Below are positions 60,693-64,000 of a stretch of 64,000 nt of DNA, one piece after another. Position 1 is the first letter of the stretch. Each line of letters starts with the position of its first letter. Origin of the DNA: Arctopsyche grandis. Taxonomy: Eukaryota; Arthropoda; Insecta; Trichoptera; Hydropsychidae. The stretch lies in assembly GCF_051622035.1 (NCBI RefSeq), contig NC_135357.1:19899256-19963255 (forward strand). The letters run 5' to 3'. Made by a program: the position numbers and the translations under genes. Below the pieces are notes generated by a model. That model saw only the letters and a list, made by a program, of their open reading frames with translations, ran no database searches and was not told the DNA's origin.

Positions 60693-62016
60693 AATTAAAA
60701 TTATACAAAATTTTGTAAATCAATTATGTATATTATATATAGGCGAAAATGTTTTTAATATTACAGTCGGCGCTTACCTAGCGGCATGTCGAATTTTATA
60801 ACCATTGTAATATATTTACATATTTACTAAGTACATTCCCTTTTCATACCCTCTGTTTATTCATGAATTTAGTAATCAGTGTTGTTAATATTAACAACCT
60901 ACATAGATCATTTATTTCACTCAATTGATATACTAATCCATTTATTGAACATATGAGAAAGCGCTGACTGTATTTTTGTTAAAAACGTGTCAAATTTTGA
61001 ATTGTATATTTATATATTTCTTCAGTAAAATATTTCTTTATTTAATTGTATTTATTTTATTGTTACATCTAATATTTCATATGAAACCTAAATTATTTTA
61101 TCACGATCACTGAACTACATGTTATTATATTAAGGCTTCTTGTTTATTATTCGTGCTTAGTTTCAATTTACTTACACTATCTTATTGTGCAAAGAATGCA
61201 ATTGGTTGTTTTGTTCATCTTCATCTGGTTTAAAATACGGAGAGCACTATTTCTTCGGAAGCGTACGTAATAAATAATAAACATAAACTAAAAACAAAAA
61301 AATTGATAACCTTTTGATATGTGTTCTATGTACATACACATTATAAACACATACCTCTTTTCCATATAAAATACACATTTTTTTCTCTTCAATCACTTTT
61401 TTCGTTAAGATAATGTATAATATTGAAATAAAAAATTAAGTGTCAGTAAATTCTATTTACACTCCACTTGATGATGGTTATATTGAAAAATAACTTTCAA
61501 CACGTATCGCTTAGCTTAAAGGAGAATGCCCTCATTAATAGCTGATTTGAGGATAGGAAGAAATAATGGCATGATATTCAATGCTATGTTGTTCATATGT
61601 ATATACATACACACATATGTAGGTGGGCTGCTGTGATGATTTTGATTTAAGTTTTTACTTATTCGATTATAAAGATTTCAAAAGTTATCCATTTGAGCTA
61701 CACTGGCCTTTATTAACGTTCTCATTTTACATACATATGTATGTAGCATGAATAGTAAGCATATAAACAATGGCAAATCTAATATATGGACTAAGAAATG
61801 AATGCATGATTAACCAAATTATAATTCAAGATTGATCAATGGTCTACCATAACATTATATACATATGTATTATATTATATAAAGATTAATATTTTAAAAA
61901 TATATACACATTGTTTCCACTATACTTAAGTATATTGCTTGAAGAATAAGAAGAGGCTAGTAAAAAAAATAAATACTGTTTTCAAAGGTATATAAAAAAT
62001 ATTTATTTGTATTTAC
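60693..62016. other. No gene confirmed
   Basis: AT-rich DNA after REXO4. On the minus strand TTTTTTTGTTTTTAG at about 61310-61296 is a strong acceptor-like tract. The frame after it in phase with the exon at 62017-62232 stays open for about 36 codons (FMFIIYYVRFRRNSALRILN at its head) to a TAG near 61187. This might be the next exon but is unproven. Confidence 0.35.
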
Positions 62017-62232
62017 CAATCTATAAAGTGTACACTGTACACCGATTAATAAATGCTTTGGCTGAAGCCCGAAATCTTTATTAATTCGACTACGTTGATC
62101 TCGAATATAATATTGAAATTCTTTCATTCCAACAGGCTTATCTGTTACAACTACACAAACATCGACATCTTTCTCTTGTTTATTAGTTTTGTAGCGTCTT
62201 AACTCACAATATAAAAATATCGTATTGCTTAT
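62017..62232 (-). CDS. Orphan internal exon, 72 codons, unknown protein
   Basis: The minus strand has an acceptor AATCTTCCAG before 62232 and a donor GATTG|GTAAAT after 62017. The 216 bp between are open in one frame throughout and exactly 72 codons long, so both ends are phase 0. The translation (ISNTIFLYCELRRYKTNKQE, KDVDVCVVVTDKPVGMKEFQ, YYIRDQRSRINKDFGLQPKH, LLIGVQCTLYRL) has balanced composition unlike the AT-rich surroundings. No ATG lies near the start, so it is not a single-exon gene. I do not recognise the family. A possible upstream exon at about 62390-62290 (KLYNSSNFYCGEISNLTK) and a downstream one near 61296 are compatible in phase. Confidence 0.55.
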
Positions 62233-62743
62233 CTGGAAGATTAATTACATATGTATAACATATAAAGAAAAATCTTATTTATTTATTAAAATTATTCATT
62301 TTTTTCTGTAGGATTTTTCACTTTATTTTTAGTAAGATTAGATATTTCACCACAGTAAAAATTGGAAGAATTATACAATTTCTAACGTGTGTTTAAAAAT
62401 AAGAAAAATATAATAAAAAAACTTGTTAAGATTGTTTATTGTTTTCGTTTAATTTAATATCTACTTAAGTTTTTAAATTTTGTTTATTAAAATCGTCTAT
62501 TGTAAATTTATTTTGATTCCAAATTGCACTTTTCTAATTAATCTAAATTGATTTTTGTTTCCACATAAATTAACTGTTTTCAATACACAGCAAGAGTTCG
62601 AGGAAATTCAAAAGATTAACATTTTCTACAAATTATCATATCTTTGTTTTATATAGGAGTTTGAAGAATATTGCTAAGGTCAACTGCGTATTTATTGCAA
62701 AAACAAGTATGTCTACACTATGCAATCATTCTTTTTACATTTC

Positions 62744-62823
<80 letters not shown>

Positions 62824-63127
62824 TTGTACATACATATGTATATATGTATGTATACAAACTCAGTTACCAGTTCCTAATAAAAGCACATAAATAAATGGTC
62901 AAGTATGACAATTTAAACAATACTCGTGACACTTGCCAAGCGGGCTATTCCAGCCCTTACTACATACATAACAAATACGGGCTATACTCAGCCCTCACTA
63001 CATAAAAGATCAATACTTATCAAACTTTCCAATCATATTATTGCAGAGATATTTATTGAAATTGATATTTCATGATTTAAACAGTATTTGTTTTGTTATT
63101 TTAATTTCAATAGTATTTTTTCAGTAG
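62233..63127. other. AT-rich DNA with a (TA)n tract
   Basis: A (TA)n microsatellite of about 73 bp lies at 62746-62818, followed by TACATACATATGTATATATG. A short open minus-strand stretch near 62390-62290 is mentioned with the orphan exon. Two copies of a GGGCTAT/CAGCCCT(T/C)ACTACATA motif occur at 62941-62964 and 62978-63004. Confidence 0.5.
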
Positions 63128-63371
63128 TAACTGAAAAAATAATCCTGAACCAGAACTGAATAAGGAATACGGAAGCTAAACTAAAAAGGGAATCGGGATC
63201 CAGAACTGAAGCAGGAATCCGGAACCGGAACTGAAAGAGAAATCGGGATCCGAAAATGAAAAAGGAATCTGAATCCGGATCCGGAACTGAAACGGGAATC
63301 CGGAACTGGAAACGAATAAGGAATCCGGAACAGAAAAAGGAATCGGGATCCGGAACTGAAACATGTATTGG
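63128..63371. repeat. GGATCCGGAACTGAAA minisatellite (degenerate)
   Basis: About ten imperfect units of roughly 22-24 bp built on GGAATC-(C/G)GGATCC-GGAACTGAAA. The opposite strand reads as repeated phenylalanine/proline/serine frames, which are artefacts. Similar GGGATCCCGGGATTGAAAAT-type sequence occurs at 26825-26895. Confidence 0.85.
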
Positions 63372-63394
63372 AATCGAAATCTATATATATTGTC

Positions 63395-63505
63395 GTCATA
63401 GAAAATTATATTTTTTCGATAACGTCACAGATTCTACCACCCAAGGTTTACATACTTACATTAAACCTTACAAAGTCTCTTTCGAAATTATATATTAGAT
63501 AAGTA
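63395..63505 (+). repeat. Dispersed repeat end (relative of 32970 and 35865)
   Basis: ACGTCACAGATTCTACCACC followed by CTTTCGAAATTATATATTAG matches the repeat at 32970-33050. An extra direct duplication of GGTTTACATA/ACTTACATTAAACC-like sequence lies inside. Confidence 0.6.
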
Positions 63506-64000
63506 AATATGAAGCTTCATTTTCGGAGTTATTGTTACCCCAAAAACCATATTTATACTGACGAAATGAAAATAAAAGTTCAGATCATACTGAAATTTAT
63601 AATAATTTGTACGGTGTTCGTTGATCGTAGACATTCAAGATTGGCCGTCCATATATAGTTGTTGAGTTCTATCTAGTTATGTCAGTTTTGTAACATCTGT
63701 CTTGACGAACAGCTACATATATCTCGCACGCAAGAAACTCGTGTGAGTAATTCGTGTATTTTTTACTGTATTTTTTTCTTTTGTTAAAACGGATTTGTCA
63801 CATTTATGCTAAAAAGTTCAAAAATGTTTAGTCTTCCAATAAATCTTTGTTCCACTGGTCACCCACTTAAATTTTATATATTTGGACAAATTTACAATAG
63901 TCGTTCACTTTTAGTCATTAAAATCATTTAAGTTGTCATAATTTTATTAGTGTTAAGAATATATATACATATATCTAATATGTATATATATATATAATCA
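63506..64000. other. No gene recognised
   Basis: AT-rich sequence to the right edge; no domain, RNA gene or transposon end seen. Confidence 0.45.

Noticed and set aside
61545-61620. Minus-strand 26-codon frame starting MNNIALNIMPLFLPILKS
   Set aside because: Too short, with no splice signals strong enough to tie it to the orphan exon.
63176-63399. Phe/Pro/Ser-rich frames on the minus strand
   Set aside because: Translations of the GGATCC minisatellite.

Overview
The window reads as AT-rich insect nuclear DNA. The evidence is two spliced, conserved eukaryotic genes with short AT-rich introns, a satellite built around TTAGG-type (insect telomere) units, and a dense mixture of insect-type transposable elements (Jockey/CR1-like and RTE-like LINEs, hAT, pogo/Tigger, foldback MITEs, LTR elements, tRNA-derived SINEs, Helitron-like repeats). 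The order of insect cannot be fixed from this sequence alone.

Layout. Positions 1-13784 are one uninterrupted satellite array of about 85-bp monomers that runs off the left edge. Each monomer carries four telomere-like 5-mers, and on this strand they are CCTAA, as expected for the left end of a chromosome. From 13.8 to about 50 kb there is no convincing host gene. That stretch is AT-rich DNA carrying LINE fragments (13.9, 17.1, 19.2, 24.0, 33.5, 37.4, 43.8 kb), hAT elements with exact 8-bp target duplications (35.3, 40.05, 41.8 kb) and more decayed hAT copies (29.5, 47.5, 49.8 kb), a 3.4-kb Tigger element split by a LINE (43.57-46.96 kb), foldback MITEs and SINEs.

From 50.5 to 53.7 kb on the minus strand lies a four-exon TAF1B/Rrn7 gene, a basal factor of RNA polymerase I. 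It has a 390-bp foldback element in its first coding intron. From 55.26 to 58.06 kb is a nest of solo LTRs in minus orientation; one of them has received two copies of a foldback MITE, one of which was in turn split by a 1.1-kb TRIM element with two identical 162-bp LTRs. At 59.8-60.7 kb on the plus strand is a two-exon REXO4 exonuclease gene. Downstream, at 62.0-62.2 kb on the minus strand, is a well-formed but unidentified 72-codon exon. The window ends in a GGATCC-rich minisatellite and a dispersed repeat.

The two identified genes both serve ribosome production in the nucleolus: TAF1B in rRNA transcription, REXO4 as a nucleolar DEDDh exonuclease. They are about 6 kb apart with starts facing each other, separated by the LTR nest. 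Nothing in the sequence shows co-regulation.

The points most worth follow-up are the telomere-like satellite; a 3'-terminal LINE hairpin whose stem has changed by four compensatory base pairs while its loop, apparently inverted, is kept; two hAT elements inserted at mirror-image sites of one inverted repeat; the young TRIM; and the orphan exon.
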